The position numbers and the translations under genes are program-made. A DNA stretch of 21,604 nucleotides, taken from assembly GCA_964419335.1 (NCBI GenBank), contig CAYQOX010000060.1:1-21604 (forward strand), given 5' to 3'. Under the pieces are notes generated by a model. That model was not told where the DNA came from. It saw nothing but the letters and a program-made list of their open reading frames with translations, and searched no databases. Source of the stretch: CAYQOX01 sp964419335. Lineage in GTDB: Bacteria; Hinthialibacterota; Hinthialibacteria; Hinthialibacterales; Hinthialibacteraceae. This document shows, in pieces, positions 1 to 8,133 of the stretch. Position 1 is the first letter of the stretch; each line of letters begins with the position of its first letter.

Positions 1-9
1 CATGAATCT

Positions 10-18
10 TGTTATAGT
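10..18 (+). promoter_or_regulatory. Candidate extended -10 promoter element for the first operon
   Basis: TGTTATAGT fits an extended -10 element (TG-N-TATAAT with one mismatch). A start of transcription near base 25 would leave a leader of about 30 bases before the ATG at 57. Any -35 box would lie at or beyond the left edge of the window. The call rests on motif resemblance alone. Confidence 0.35.
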
Positions 19-42
19 AATCACGCTTCAACAGAAAACTCT

Positions 43-47
43 AGGAG
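43..47 (+). promoter_or_regulatory. Ribosome binding site of the TIM-barrel gene
   Basis: AGGAG lies 9 bases before the ATG at 57. This is near-ideal spacing and fixes that start codon. Confidence 0.7.
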
Positions 48-56
48 CCTGAATAA

Positions 57-845
57 ATGCTGCTTGCTTGTCACACCCACCCTTGGGAACATCAATGGGA
101 AAAAGCGTTGGAAGAAATCGCCGAAATCGGATTTGCCGGTATTGAGCACTTCCCTGACTTCTATAAAAAGTACGCTCATCAAACAGAACAGGCCAAACGC
201 GAACTCGAACACGATTCTCTCCGTTTATCCGCCCACTACCATGCGTGTGATTACTGCATCGAAGAAAAAAGGGAAGAGATTTTTCACGAAACCCTCCCCC
301 TCGTTCAATTTTTATACGCCATCGGCTCCCATATTCTGGTTCTCGATAATCCCCGCCGATCAATCATAGAAGATATCCGCAAAGATTTCTCGGTCGCGGC
401 GGAAACCTTAACCGAGTTAGGCAAACGATGCCAGGATTATGACGTTCGCCTCTGTATTCACACCCACTACAATCACCGCATCATGAAGGATGAAGAAATC
501 GACCGCCTCATGAACCTGGTTGATCTCCATGAGGTATTCCTCGCTCCCGATACCGGGCAGCTTCAACGCGCCGAAGAAGATCCCGCTTCCATCATCCAAA
601 CCTACAAAGAATGTCTCCAACATATCATTCTTAGCGATTTATCGCCCGATCATGACCAAGGCGATCTTCCCCATCCCCCCTTGGGGCAAGGGTGCGTGCA
701 GTTCAATTCTATTTACAAAACCCTAACGAACATTGAATATGAAGGTTGGAACTCACTGTTTTTCGAATCAAGCACTGACAAAGCGAAAGAACACGCCCAA
801 CAAAGCATCAACCATTGGAAACAAATCCTAGAAGAGGAAGGCTAA
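57..845 (+). CDS. Sugar phosphate isomerase/epimerase-like TIM-barrel protein
   Basis: This 262-residue protein has the length and layout of the xylose-isomerase-like / AP-endonuclease-2 TIM-barrel superfamily. These are divalent-metal enzymes that isomerise or epimerise sugars, inositols or hydroxypyruvate in the cytoplasm. Visible family landmarks are an N-terminal strand followed by an EIAEIGFAGIE helix, a mid-barrel CIHTHYNH segment, APDTGQL (usual metal-binding Asp), ILSDLS in place of the common H-[IL]-K-D strand, PLGQGCVQF (usual PLGEG-x-[VI]-[DN]-F), and a final FFESSTD strand with the expected catalytic Glu. The start is set by an AGGAG at 43. The stop lies two bases before the purN GTG start, so the two are probably translated from one message. 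Substrate cannot be told from sequence; the family call is firm and the reaction is not. Confidence 0.8.
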   Translation: MLLACHTHPWEHQWEKALEEIAEIGFAGIEHFPDFYKKYAHQTEQAKRELEHDSLRLSAHYHACDYCIEEKREEIFHETLPLVQFLYAIGSHILVLDNPRRSIIEDIRKDFSVAAETLTELGKRCQDYDVRLCIHTHYNHRIMKDEEIDRLMNLVDLHEVFLAPDTGQLQRAEEDPASIIQTYKECLQHIILSDLSPDHDQGDLPHPPLGQGCVQFNSIYKTLTNIEYEGWNSLFFESSTDKAKEHAQQSINHWKQILEEEG

Positions 846-847
846 TC

Positions 848-1486
848 GTGGATTCAACAAAACAACCGCTACGAACCGTCGTCATGCTCTCCGGAAGCGG
901 CACCACCCTGCAAAACCTGATCGATCACCAAGAACGCGGCGATCTCTCCATCCACATTGTTCGCGTAATTAGCAGCCGCCGCAATGCATATGGCCTCGAG
1001 CGCGCCAAAAAACATAACATCCCTGCTCTCGCCATCGCCAAAAAAGACTATAAAAATTGGGAAACCTTTAACCAGGCCCTCACCCAAGCCGTCGATGAGA
1101 CAGAACCAGACCTGATCGTCTTGGCAGGGTTCATGTCCCTCTTTCGCCCAGGCCCCAAATACGAGGGCAAAATCCTGAATGTGCATCCCGCCCTAATCCC
1201 CGCTTTTTGCGGCAAAGGGATGTACGGTCACCGAGTCCACGAGGCCGTCATCGAATCCGGGGTAAAATATACGGGATGCACCGTCCATTTCGCGGACGAG
1301 AACTACGATACCGGACCCATTATCCTCCAAAAAGTGGTTCCCGTCTACGACGAAGATACACCCGACACCCTCGCTGAACGGGTTCAAGAAGCCGAACGCG
1401 AAATTTATCCCGAAGCGATACGCCTTTTTGCAGAAAATCGTTTGCACATTGAAGGAAAACGTGTCAAAATTAAACCAGCACAATAA
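848..1486 (+). CDS. purN: Phosphoribosylglycinamide formyltransferase (GAR transformylase)
   Basis: PurN transfers the formyl group of 10-formyl-tetrahydrofolate to glycinamide ribonucleotide, the third step of purine synthesis, in the cytoplasm. The 212-residue product shows the phosphate-binding start LSGSGTTLQNL, the ISSRRNAYGLERA segment, LAGFMSLF, the catalytic NVHPALIPAF (Asn and His) and the YDTGPII motif with the catalytic Asp. After NVHPALIPAF it carries CGKGMYGHRVHEAV, where the Escherichia coli form has a shorter PGLHG-type loop. The frame is open upstream to an ATG at 815, but that start would sit inside the previous gene. GTG at 848 is preferred because GAGGAAGG lies just before it and it falls two bases after the upstream stop. 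No other purine gene is adjacent. Confidence 0.93.
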   Translation: MDSTKQPLRTVVMLSGSGTTLQNLIDHQERGDLSIHIVRVISSRRNAYGLERAKKHNIPALAIAKKDYKNWETFNQALTQAVDETEPDLIVLAGFMSLFRPGPKYEGKILNVHPALIPAFCGKGMYGHRVHEAVIESGVKYTGCTVHFADENYDTGPIILQKVVPVYDEDTPDTLAERVQEAEREIYPEAIRLFAENRLHIEGKRVKIKPAQ

Positions 1487-1540
1487 TCATTTTCATCACC
1501 ATGGCAGAAATAATATTGCAATGCGTGGGATATATACCTC

Positions 1541-3064
1541 ATGTACCTAATAATCGTGGCTACCTCATGCGTGGTGTTACTCTTATTGGGTTTCGGCTGG
1601 ATCAATATCCGCACGAATATCCAACAAAAAAACCAATTGCTAGTGGATTTGGGACTACTCCAAACCGCGGTTAGCAAAAATAACGCCCCCTTCTATAAAT
1701 GGGGCTGGCGAAAAAACAGCGAAGAACGGGTTTGGGCAGAAAGAATTGTCCGCAGCGCCTTCAAAAAAGCCGGGATTTGGTTATCCGTTGATGATTTGAA
1801 CTACTTCGAAGGTCTCTGTAATCAAAGCCAAGCCGGAAAGAAAATCAATCGGGAAAACGCCATTAAAAGAGTTGAAGATATTCGCAAACGCACAGAAATC
1901 TTCACCGATTGGGTCTCTCGCTATGTCAAAAATATTCTCGATGACATCCTCAAAACCACCGAAGCCGGCGCCCTTCAGCATTTAAAAGAATCGGGTATCC
2001 AATGCGAGCCAAATCGCGCTTTACTACGCTATAGCAATATGATCCTGCGTAAAAAACTAGCGCAAGCCGGGAACTTTATCCTTGGCCGAAGCGGTGACGG
2101 CATGAAACTGGAAGATAAAGAAAATCAGCAGGTTTACGTACTTAGCGGTTTTGAAGGATGGGAACACTGGGTCAATCTTTACACCCAAGAAATCCGAAAA
2201 CAATTGAATAGCCGAGCTGCCAATAACAAACTGGCGAGCGTCTTGAAAAATAGTTTAATCCAAGGCCTGTTCCAAGATTATGAAGAGGATATTAAAGACT
2301 ATCGCAAATTTCTCGATAAAATGGTCAACAAAGATGCCAACCATGGCTTCGCCTATCCCCGCGAAAAAGTAGAAGAATTGGAAAACATCCTCTACCATTG
2401 GCAGTTCTCGGATGGAATCTCCTTCAACATCGTTGACCACAAAAACATCCGTGCTTTACTCACAAGAGCCGATTTAATCCCACAATTCCGCGAACGTATC
2501 GCCCGTGGAATTACACCTCAGGTTCATTCCCTAAAACCCTTGATCCAAAGCTATCCTCGCCATATTCTCTTTTATGGAAAACACGAAAAACCACGCAGAT
2601 TCACAAGCCTCCAATATCTTCTCCATATGGAACTACTCACCCGCAACCTAGGTTCCCCCGCTGGAGAAGAAACCAAACCGCCGATTCTTCTAACCCTAAT
2701 CGATGCCGAAGTCAAAGAAGCCTACGATCACGAGACCCCAGTCACCGACCTCATCGAAAAACAAAAAAAATTCAGTATCTTCGAAAGAGATATTGATCCG
2801 GGCTCGGCAGAAAAACAAGGCTGGATCATTAATCTCTCCGCCGGGGATGCGATGGTGCACGATTTTTCTGAATTAAATGATCCGCCATATAACCAATACT
2901 CCCGCTTTTGCACCGACACCGGGATGGGTATCGATTATGAAAGCCTCTCCCACAACGCAGTCCAACAACGCAATGCCTTCCTGGCAATGATGTTCGACTC
3001 ACTCACCTCTCTCCCACCCATTGATTCTCAAAATCCCTTCGAAGAACTCGAAGTGGAAGACTAA
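1541..3064 (+). CDS. Membrane-anchored protein of unknown function (507 aa)
   Basis: I do not recognise this protein. It begins with one hydrophobic segment at about residues 2-21 (LIIVATSCVVLLLLGFGW), followed by a short positive stretch and a long, charged, mostly helical-looking region of about 480 residues. No classic enzyme motif (P-loop, CxxC, HExxH) is visible. The single N-terminal helix and following positive charge suggest an inner-membrane anchor with a large cytoplasmic part. This is inference; an uncleaved signal peptide is also possible. The central part (about 215-320) is rich in Lys, Glu and Asp, and the tail is acidic (EELEVED). The ATG at 1541 has only a weak ribosome site. 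It follows purN by 54 bases on the same strand and could be the third gene of that transcript. Codon use and length make it a real gene. Confidence 0.85.
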   Translation: MYLIIVATSCVVLLLLGFGWINIRTNIQQKNQLLVDLGLLQTAVSKNNAPFYKWGWRKNSEERVWAERIVRSAFKKAGIWLSVDDLNYFEGLCNQSQAGKKINRENAIKRVEDIRKRTEIFTDWVSRYVKNILDDILKTTEAGALQHLKESGIQCEPNRALLRYSNMILRKKLAQAGNFILGRSGDGMKLEDKENQQVYVLSGFEGWEHWVNLYTQEIRKQLNSRAANNKLASVLKNSLIQGLFQDYEEDIKDYRKFLDKMVNKDANHGFAYPREKVEELENILYHWQFSDGISFNIVDHKNIRALLTRADLIPQFRERIARGITPQVHSLKPLIQSYPRHILFYGKHEKPRRFTSLQYLLHMELLTRNLGSPAGEETKPPILLTLIDAEVKEAYDHETPVTDLIEKQKKFSIFERDIDPGSAEKQGWIINLSAGDAMVHDFSELNDPPYNQYSRFCTDTGMGIDYESLSHNAVQQRNAFLAMMFDSLTSLPPIDSQNPFEELEVED

Positions 3065-3128
3065 GCGGGATTCGCTCGAGAATCCTTTTCTTTGCTTTCA
3101 TCCTACAGATGTTTTTTCTATTGCGCAT

Positions 3129-3134
3129 TATAAT
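3129..3134 (+). promoter_or_regulatory. Candidate -10 box before the 117-aa gene
   Basis: A perfect TATAAT lies 53 bases before the ATG at 3188, in an AT-rich gap. The hexamer at the expected -35 position (around 3106) is poor, so this is a tentative call. If real, the small gene has its own promoter. Confidence 0.35.
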
Positions 3135-3187
3135 AATAGCAACTCTCAATCTATATCCACATTCATCACGCTGGAGGAAATGCACAG

Positions 3188-3541
3188 ATGGAACTCACAC
3201 GCCAAGAATTAAAATCAATCTTACGAGAAATCATCCAAGAAGATTTACCCGCGGGACACACTCCCATTGGCAACCGCTGGATAGGAGGAACCCTTTATCT
3301 TCAACCCAAGGATGAAAGTCAAATCCCGAAAGAAATTCCTATCGAAACCTTCTTTCGTAAGATCATTATGATCCGAGACCGCTTGCGGGTGTTGGAACAG
3401 CATATCAATTCAAACAAAAAATTATCCGAAGACGAAAAGATCAATCTGCAGCAATATATCACAAAGATTTATGGGAGCTTAACCACGTTTAATGTTCTGT
3501 TCAAAGAGAAATCCGATCATTTTGTAGGAGAGAAAAAGTAA
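3188..3541 (+). CDS. Small helical protein of unknown function (117 aa)
   Basis: I do not recognise a named family. The start is secure, since GGAGG at 3172-3176 precedes the ATG with good spacing. The product has three visible parts. There is an N-terminal charged amphipathic helix (LTRQELKSILREIIQED). A short Gly/Pro-rich middle (residues about 21-45, with GNRWIGGTLYLQP) may form a small beta hairpin. A long helical C-terminal region (about 48-110) follows, with RDRLRVLEQHIN and a heptad-like pattern that suggests coiled-coil or helical-bundle packing. There is no signal peptide, membrane segment or Cys pair, so it is probably cytoplasmic. It follows the 507-aa unknown by 123 bases and is followed by a convergent terminator that mainly serves acs. 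Confidence 0.82.
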   Translation: MELTRQELKSILREIIQEDLPAGHTPIGNRWIGGTLYLQPKDESQIPKEIPIETFFRKIIMIRDRLRVLEQHINSNKKLSEDEKINLQQYITKIYGSLTTFNVLFKEKSDHFVGEKK

Positions 3542-3574
3542 ACCCACACAGAAAAAGCGTCTCACCCAGCAGAC

Positions 3575-3605
3575 AGAAAAAGGGCGGAGAAAATCACCTC
3601 CGCCC
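3575..3605 (-). terminator. Rho-independent terminator of acs
   Basis: An 8-bp GC-rich stem (GGGCGGAG at 3582-3589 with CTCCGCCC at 3598-3605, 8-base loop) is followed on the minus strand by a T-rich run (CCCTTTTTCTG). It lies about 30 bases past the acs stop. On the plus strand the stem is followed only by a weak pyrimidine stretch, so it serves acs better than the 117-aa gene. Confidence 0.85.
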
Positions 3606-3633
3606 CTTCGCTTTCATTCATAAACGGCGCTTA

Positions 3634-5595
3634 TTACACGCCATAATCTTCCTCATACATGCGTTTCAATTTCTCCACTACTGTAATATCGGCTAAAGTA
3701 GTCGTGTCGCCCAAAGCCTTGCCTTCGGCGATATCCCGCAACAACCGCCGCATGATTTTCCCGCTCCGGGTTTTGGGCAGATCGGCGGAGAAAAAGACTT
3801 TTTCCGGACGAGCAATGGGCCCGATCTTATTCACCACATGATCTTTCAACGTATTTTCTAAATTCACATCCTGTTTCTCATCCTCTTTTATTGACACAAA
3901 AGCCGACACCCCCTGCCCTTTGAGGTCATGCTGAATACCAATGACCGCCGCCTCGGCTACCGCGGGATGGTCTACCAAAGCGCTTTCCACTTCCATCGTG
4001 GAAATGCGATGCCCAGACACATTAATCACATCATCCACCCGTCCAAGCACCCAGAAATACTGATCCTCATCACGTTTGGCACCATCGCCAGCGAAATAGA
4101 TGTCCGTATATTTACTCCAGTATTGCTGCTTAAAGCGTTCATGATCCCCGTAGATGCCGCGAAGCATCGACGGCCAGGGTGATTTGATCACCAAATACCC
4201 ACCCCCCACTTCGACTCGCTCTCCCTCTTCATTGAAGGTCTCCGCCTCAACTCCGGGGAATGGCTTAGTCGCTGAACCGGGTTTTAAGCGTGTCACCCCC
4301 GGCAAAGGCGAAATCATTATGCTGCCCGTCTCGGTCTGCCACCAAGTATCCACAATGGGGCATTTTCCCCCGCCAATGTGTTTGTAATACCACATCCAGG
4401 CTTCTGGATTGATGGGCTCACCTACGGTTCCCAAAAGACGAAGAGAACTCAAATCATGCCTTTCTGGCCATTCTTGCCCCCATTTCATAAAAGCCCGAAT
4501 GGCTGTAGGCGCGGTATAGAAAATACTCACCCCGTATTTCTCCACCAACTCCCAAAAGCGGTCCCGGTCGGGCCAATTGGGGGCGCCTTCATAAATCAGC
4601 TGAGTCGCACCATTCGCCATCGGTCCATAAATGATATAACTATGCCCGGTGACCCAGCCAACATCCGCAGTACACCAAAACACATCCTCGGGCTTAAGAT
4701 CAAAGACGTATTTGGTTGTGGCATAGACCCCGGTCAAATAGCCGCCGGTCGAGTGCATGATTCCCTTGGGCTTCCCCGTCGTGCCAGAGGTGTAAAGGAT
4801 ATAGAGAATATCCTCCGCATCCATCCACTCCGGCTCGCAATAAGAATCCGCCCCTTGCATCAAGCGGTGATACCAGTGATCACGTCCTTCCTTCACATGC
4901 AGGGGAAAATCCCCACGCTTGACGATCACCACATGCTCGATCGATGGTGTTTCCCGCAGAGCCAAATCCGCATCGTGCTTCAAGGGAATTAAGTTCCCCC
5001 GACGATAACCACCATCAGCGGTAATTAATAATTTACATTCCGCATCGTTGATTCGATCCCGCAGAGCATCCGGGCTAAATCCTCCGAACACCACTGAATG
5101 AATCGCCCCGATACGCGCACAAGCCAATACCGCGATAACCATTTCGGGAATCATGGGCAGGTAAATCGCCACCCGGTCTCCTTTTTGGACTCCTAATTTC
5201 CTTAAACAGTTGGCAAACTTGTTGACATCGCGATAAAGGTCCCAATAGGTAAAAGTACGCTGATCACCCGGTTCACCTTCCCAAATAATCGCCGCCTTGT
5301 TGCGTATGCCGTTTTGCACATGGCGGTCCAGGCAGTTATAACAAGCGTTCAGTTTCCCGTTCACAAACCATTTCGCATAGGGAGGTTCCCACTCCAGCAC
5401 TTTGTCCCATTTTTGAAACCAATCCAACCCTTCCGCCATTTTGGCCCAAAAACCTTCACGGTCTTGCTCGGCCATTTCATAAAGGGTTTCATCCTTCACA
5501 ATGGCTCTTTCTTGAAATGTAGATGGAGGATCAAAAAAACGTCCTTCTTTAAGGAGATCATCGATCGTCATGGATGTTTTCGTCGCTTCATTCAT
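3634..5595 (-). CDS. acs: Acetyl-coenzyme A synthetase (AMP-forming)
   Basis: Acs activates acetate with ATP to acetyl-AMP and then forms acetyl-CoA, feeding acetate into central metabolism in the cytoplasm. The 653-residue length is standard. Visible motifs include the phosphate loop YTSGTTGKPKG (about 268-278), the DTWWQTETG adenylate/acetate-pocket segment (416-424) with the Trp that limits the pocket to short acids, the hinge region GRVDDVINVSGHR (518-530), and the C-terminal KTRSGKIMRR whose Lys (about 613) is the catalytic residue commonly controlled by acetylation. No acetyltransferase or deacetylase partner is in the window. The start ATG at 5595 is preceded by GGGGAAGG. The gene is monocistronic: a terminator follows it and a divergent foldase gene lies upstream. 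Confidence 0.97.
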   Translation of the reverse strand: MNEATKTSMTIDDLLKEGRFFDPPSTFQERAIVKDETLYEMAEQDREGFWAKMAEGLDWFQKWDKVLEWEPPYAKWFVNGKLNACYNCLDRHVQNGIRNKAAIIWEGEPGDQRTFTYWDLYRDVNKFANCLRKLGVQKGDRVAIYLPMIPEMVIAVLACARIGAIHSVVFGGFSPDALRDRINDAECKLLITADGGYRRGNLIPLKHDADLALRETPSIEHVVIVKRGDFPLHVKEGRDHWYHRLMQGADSYCEPEWMDAEDILYILYTSGTTGKPKGIMHSTGGYLTGVYATTKYVFDLKPEDVFWCTADVGWVTGHSYIIYGPMANGATQLIYEGAPNWPDRDRFWELVEKYGVSIFYTAPTAIRAFMKWGQEWPERHDLSSLRLLGTVGEPINPEAWMWYYKHIGGGKCPIVDTWWQTETGSIMISPLPGVTRLKPGSATKPFPGVEAETFNEEGERVEVGGGYLVIKSPWPSMLRGIYGDHERFKQQYWSKYTDIYFAGDGAKRDEDQYFWVLGRVDDVINVSGHRISTMEVESALVDHPAVAEAAVIGIQHDLKGQGVSAFVSIKEDEKQDVNLENTLKDHVVNKIGPIARPEKVFFSADLPKTRSGKIMRRLLRDIAEGKALGDTTTLADITVVEKLKRMYEEDYGV

Positions 5596-5738
5596 CGTTC
5601 CGCACCTTCCCCATTCAGTAAACTCATTCTGTCCTGCTTCAGGTCATTCTTTCGCAATCTACCATGCTCAATCATTTTTTGAATGGAATTTCCTTGGGGC
5701 AAAGCCACCTCGAAGGGAACTACGATAGAAAGGAACTT

Positions 5739-5760
5739 GATTATCCATCGATTATCCATC
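5739..5760. repeat. Exact 11-bp tandem direct repeat, GATTATCCATC twice
   Basis: GATTATCCATC occurs at 5739-5749 and again immediately at 5750-5760. The period is about one helical turn, so both copies face the same side of the DNA. It lies between acs and the foldase gene, about 145 bp upstream of the acs start. It may be an operator or a local duplication. Confidence 0.9.
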
Positions 5761-5816
5761 ACCCTTCTGACCTAAGAACAAACAATCATTTTCTATGTAA
5801 ATCTCTAAGGAGTCGG

Positions 5817-5844
5817 TTGGTTTGACGTAAGATCGATGTAAAAT
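5817..5844 (+). promoter_or_regulatory. Candidate promoter for the parvulin foldase gene
   Basis: TTGGTT (5817-5822), a 16-base spacer and TAAAAT (5839-5844) resemble a housekeeping promoter. The -10 box is good (5 of 6) and the -35 box is weak (3 of 6). It would give a leader of roughly 45 bases. Confidence 0.4.
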
Positions 5845-5894
5845 ACGACTAATGCGCCTATCAAAAAACAACCAAATCCTTGGAGGTTATTTGG

Positions 5895-7733
5895 ATGAAG
5901 AATTGTAATTGTTTGAGGTCTTTCCCATTGACACTTTTCCTGACCATCTTCGCTTCCTCTCTGTTCGTGCAAGCGCAACAGGGTACACTCAATCCACCAA
6001 AACAAGAAAAAATCCCGTTCGATACTCCAGCCATAGAATATGAAAATAAGACTTACGATTTAGGCTATTTCGTTCTTTATGAACGATCCAACTTCAGCCA
6101 GCTGGATACCAACGACCCTCAAGAATATGCTGAAGCCATCCAATCCATGATTCACAATTTCCTCTTCGAACACAAAATCGTGGAAGAAGCCAAAGAAAAC
6201 GGCTATTTCGAAACCCACGAATTCGACTTGCACAATACAAACCTAGAAAGTGACTGGCTTTCCCGTTTTTACACTTACCATCAGTTTTTTAAAAAGTTCG
6301 AAGCCGATGAAGACGAACTTAAAGAACGCTACGAAGCACAAAAAGAGAACTTTTACCAACCCTTGCGTTTCCATTTTCGTCATATCTTTTTCCGCACCAT
6401 CGACATGCCTGAACCCGTACAAGAACGCGCCAAGGAACGTGCCGAAATCGCCATCGACCGAATCCAATCCGGCTCCGATTTCGTCGAAGTGGCAGAAGAA
6501 TTTTCAGACTCAGAAAAAAAAGGGGAACTGTTAGGACCTTTCTACACCCGCGAACATGACCCCGATCAGGCCATCAATGAGAAATTGGAAGATACCCTCC
6601 TCTCCATGGAACCCGGAGAGGTGAGCGATATCATCCCCACCCAATATGGTTATGAAATTCTCAAACTGGAAAAACTCCAACCGGAAACGTATCGCCCTCT
6701 CGAAAAAGTGAAACCGACCTTAATCCAAAAATTGCGGGAAGAAAAACAGAAAGAGTGGACAAAACAAATTATTGAAGAACATTGGGATGAGGCCGTCAAA
6801 GAATATAACCCGGATGTCCTTTTTGAAGAAAATCCGGATGACGATAGCGTCGTCGTCCAAATTTATGATCGTACTTTCACCTATGACGATATCCAGCAAA
6901 TCAAAGGCTCCCGCGTGCGCAAAACTCAAAATATGAGTGATGAGCAATGGAAAGAAATGATGCTGGATCATTTACGCAACGAAATTATCTTCCGCTTTAT
7001 CAGCGCTAAATTAGCCAAGGATCTCAACTACGATCAGATTCCCGCCTACCAAGTTTATACTGACCTCCAACGAACCGCCAAAGTTCATAATGTTTGGTGG
7101 ACTCGAAAGAGGGAAAAATACTTACAGGAAAACCCCGTCACCGAAGAAGAAAAACAGGCCTACTATGAAAATAATCCCCGACAATTCTACAAACCTGTAG
7201 AAGCCCGCCTCGCAGAGATGACCTTCAAGATTCCTGAACACGATGAAGAAAATAAATACGAGATCTACAAAGCAACCAACCAGGCCCAAGAAAAAGCCCT
7301 CAAAGTCCTAGCCCGCTTGGAAAATGGAGAAGAATTCGAAAAAGTCGCCAAAGAAATGTCCGAAAGTTCCCGAGCTGACGACGGAGGCGAGATTGGTGTG
7401 GTTTCTGCTCGTTCCGATGCCCTCCCTTCCCAAGTGATCCGTATGGCCATGAACCTGACAGAAGGCGAATACACCGATGAACCTTTGAAAGCCAAAGGTG
7501 CCTTCTATCTCGTTAAATGCATTGAAAAATTACCGCGTGAGGTGCGGGATTATGATGATCCTGCGATTCAAGAACGTATCGAAAATACCGTAAAAAACAG
7601 GAAAGAAAAAGAATATACAACCAAGATTCAAAATGAACTGGTGGATCCCGAAAAAATCAAAGTCGTCTACGAAGATCTCTTTTCTTTTAATCCTCAAAAT
7701 CTCAAAGAATTGAGCATTGATCCCCCAAAATAA
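5895..7733 (+). CDS. Periplasmic peptidyl-prolyl isomerase with two parvulin domains (SurA/PpiC-like)
   Basis: This 612-residue secreted foldase has a signal peptide at residues 1-27 (basic start, hydrophobic core LTLFLTIFASSLF, likely cut after VQA). A SurA-like N-terminal helical region spans about 45-155. The first parvulin domain (about 157-262) has FRHIFFR, FVEVAEEFSDSEKKG and GEVSDIIPTQYGYEILKL. A helical linker follows, with a second helical chaperone-like part (about 330-430). The second parvulin domain (about 434-547) has ARLAEMTFKI, FEKVAKEMSESSRADDGGEIG and KGAFYLVKCIEK. Such proteins catalyse prolyl isomerisation and help fold secreted or outer-membrane proteins. ATG at 5895 is chosen over a TTG at 5880 because GGAGG at 5882-5886 lies between them with proper spacing. 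A strong terminator follows, so it is a single-gene unit. Confidence 0.88.
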   Translation: MKNCNCLRSFPLTLFLTIFASSLFVQAQQGTLNPPKQEKIPFDTPAIEYENKTYDLGYFVLYERSNFSQLDTNDPQEYAEAIQSMIHNFLFEHKIVEEAKENGYFETHEFDLHNTNLESDWLSRFYTYHQFFKKFEADEDELKERYEAQKENFYQPLRFHFRHIFFRTIDMPEPVQERAKERAEIAIDRIQSGSDFVEVAEEFSDSEKKGELLGPFYTREHDPDQAINEKLEDTLLSMEPGEVSDIIPTQYGYEILKLEKLQPETYRPLEKVKPTLIQKLREEKQKEWTKQIIEEHWDEAVKEYNPDVLFEENPDDDSVVVQIYDRTFTYDDIQQIKGSRVRKTQNMSDEQWKEMMLDHLRNEIIFRFISAKLAKDLNYDQIPAYQVYTDLQRTAKVHNVWWTRKREKYLQENPVTEEEKQAYYENNPRQFYKPVEARLAEMTFKIPEHDEENKYEIYKATNQAQEKALKVLARLENGEEFEKVAKEMSESSRADDGGEIGVVSARSDALPSQVIRMAMNLTEGEYTDEPLKAKGAFYLVKCIEKLPREVRDYDDPAIQERIENTVKNRKEKEYTTKIQNELVDPEKIKVVYEDLFSFNPQNLKELSIDPPK

Positions 7734-7756
7734 TTCTCCTCCCACCCATATATTTA

Positions 7757-7786
7757 AAAAGCGCCATCCCCCTGGATGGCGCTTTT
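7757..7786. terminator. Bidirectional rho-independent terminator
   Basis: GCGCCATCC (7761-7769) pairs with GGATGGCGC (7774-7782) around a 4-base loop. Flanking A4 and T4 runs extend the pairing and supply a U-tract in both directions. It ends the foldase gene on the plus strand and also serves the 96-aa gene converging from the right. Confidence 0.93.
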
Positions 7787-7842
7787 CGTTCATCACGTAA
7801 CTTATACTTCTGTTTCTGCTACAAGAAGAATGCCTCAATACC

Positions 7843-8133
7843 TTATTTTGCGGTTTGAGACCGCTTCCGCAGTTCCGCTAAGGAAGCCTGACTTTCTTCT
7901 AAACGCTCCTGATAGTGGATAATCTCCTCGTTGACCACTTCCATCATCCCATAATCTCGATTGCGAATATTTTGCAATTTCACGTCTTCCAAAACCAAAA
8001 TCATAGCCTCTAAAAATTCCGCCCGATCCAAGAGACGCTTCTCCTCACGATTCCACTCTTCTCCTTGGGTTTCTAAAATGGCTCCGCGGCGATTTTGACT
8101 GGATTGAACCGGTAAAGCGACTACATTATTCAT
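7843..8133 (-). CDS. Small coiled-coil protein of unknown function (96 aa)
   Basis: I do not recognise a family. The start is supported by an AGGGGAG ribosome site about 9 bases before the ATG. The first 20 or so residues are mixed and probably flexible (QSSQNRRGAIL). Residues about 25-90 are strongly charged and heptad-like (EEKRLLDRAEFLEAMILVLEDVK, then EEIIHYQERLEESQASLAELRKR), predicting two long helices that could pair as a coiled-coil hairpin. There is no signal peptide, membrane segment or Cys. The gene stands alone between a terminator and a 188-base gap. The charged helices could mediate dimerisation, but nothing shows with what. Confidence 0.75.
   Translation of the reverse strand: MNNVVALPVQSSQNRRGAILETQGEEWNREEKRLLDRAEFLEAMILVLEDVKLQNIRNRDYGMMEVVNEEIIHYQERLEESQASLAELRKRSQTAK

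Larger units (their letters stand above)
5596..5894. other. Divergent intergenic region between acs and the foldase gene
   Basis: These 299 bases separate two divergent genes and hold no credible coding sequence. They contain an exact 11-bp tandem repeat (5739-5760), a candidate promoter for the plus-strand gene (5817-5844) and the GGAGG ribosome site at 5882-5886. A TTCAAA-N16-TAGATT arrangement on the minus strand is a weak candidate promoter for acs. I see no terminator or RNA gene here. Confidence 0.6.

Noticed and set aside
815..847. ATG at 815 as the purN start
   Set aside because: It lies inside the upstream gene. GTG at 848 has a good ribosome site and gives a normal PurN N-terminus.
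4378..4992. 204-residue open frame on the plus strand inside acs
   Set aside because: It is fully antisense to acs, rich in His, Pro and Arg as expected for a mirror frame, and has no ribosome site or recognisable motif.
5314..5682. 122-residue plus-strand open frame over the start of acs
   Set aside because: It overlaps the acs coding region in antisense and has no supporting start signal.
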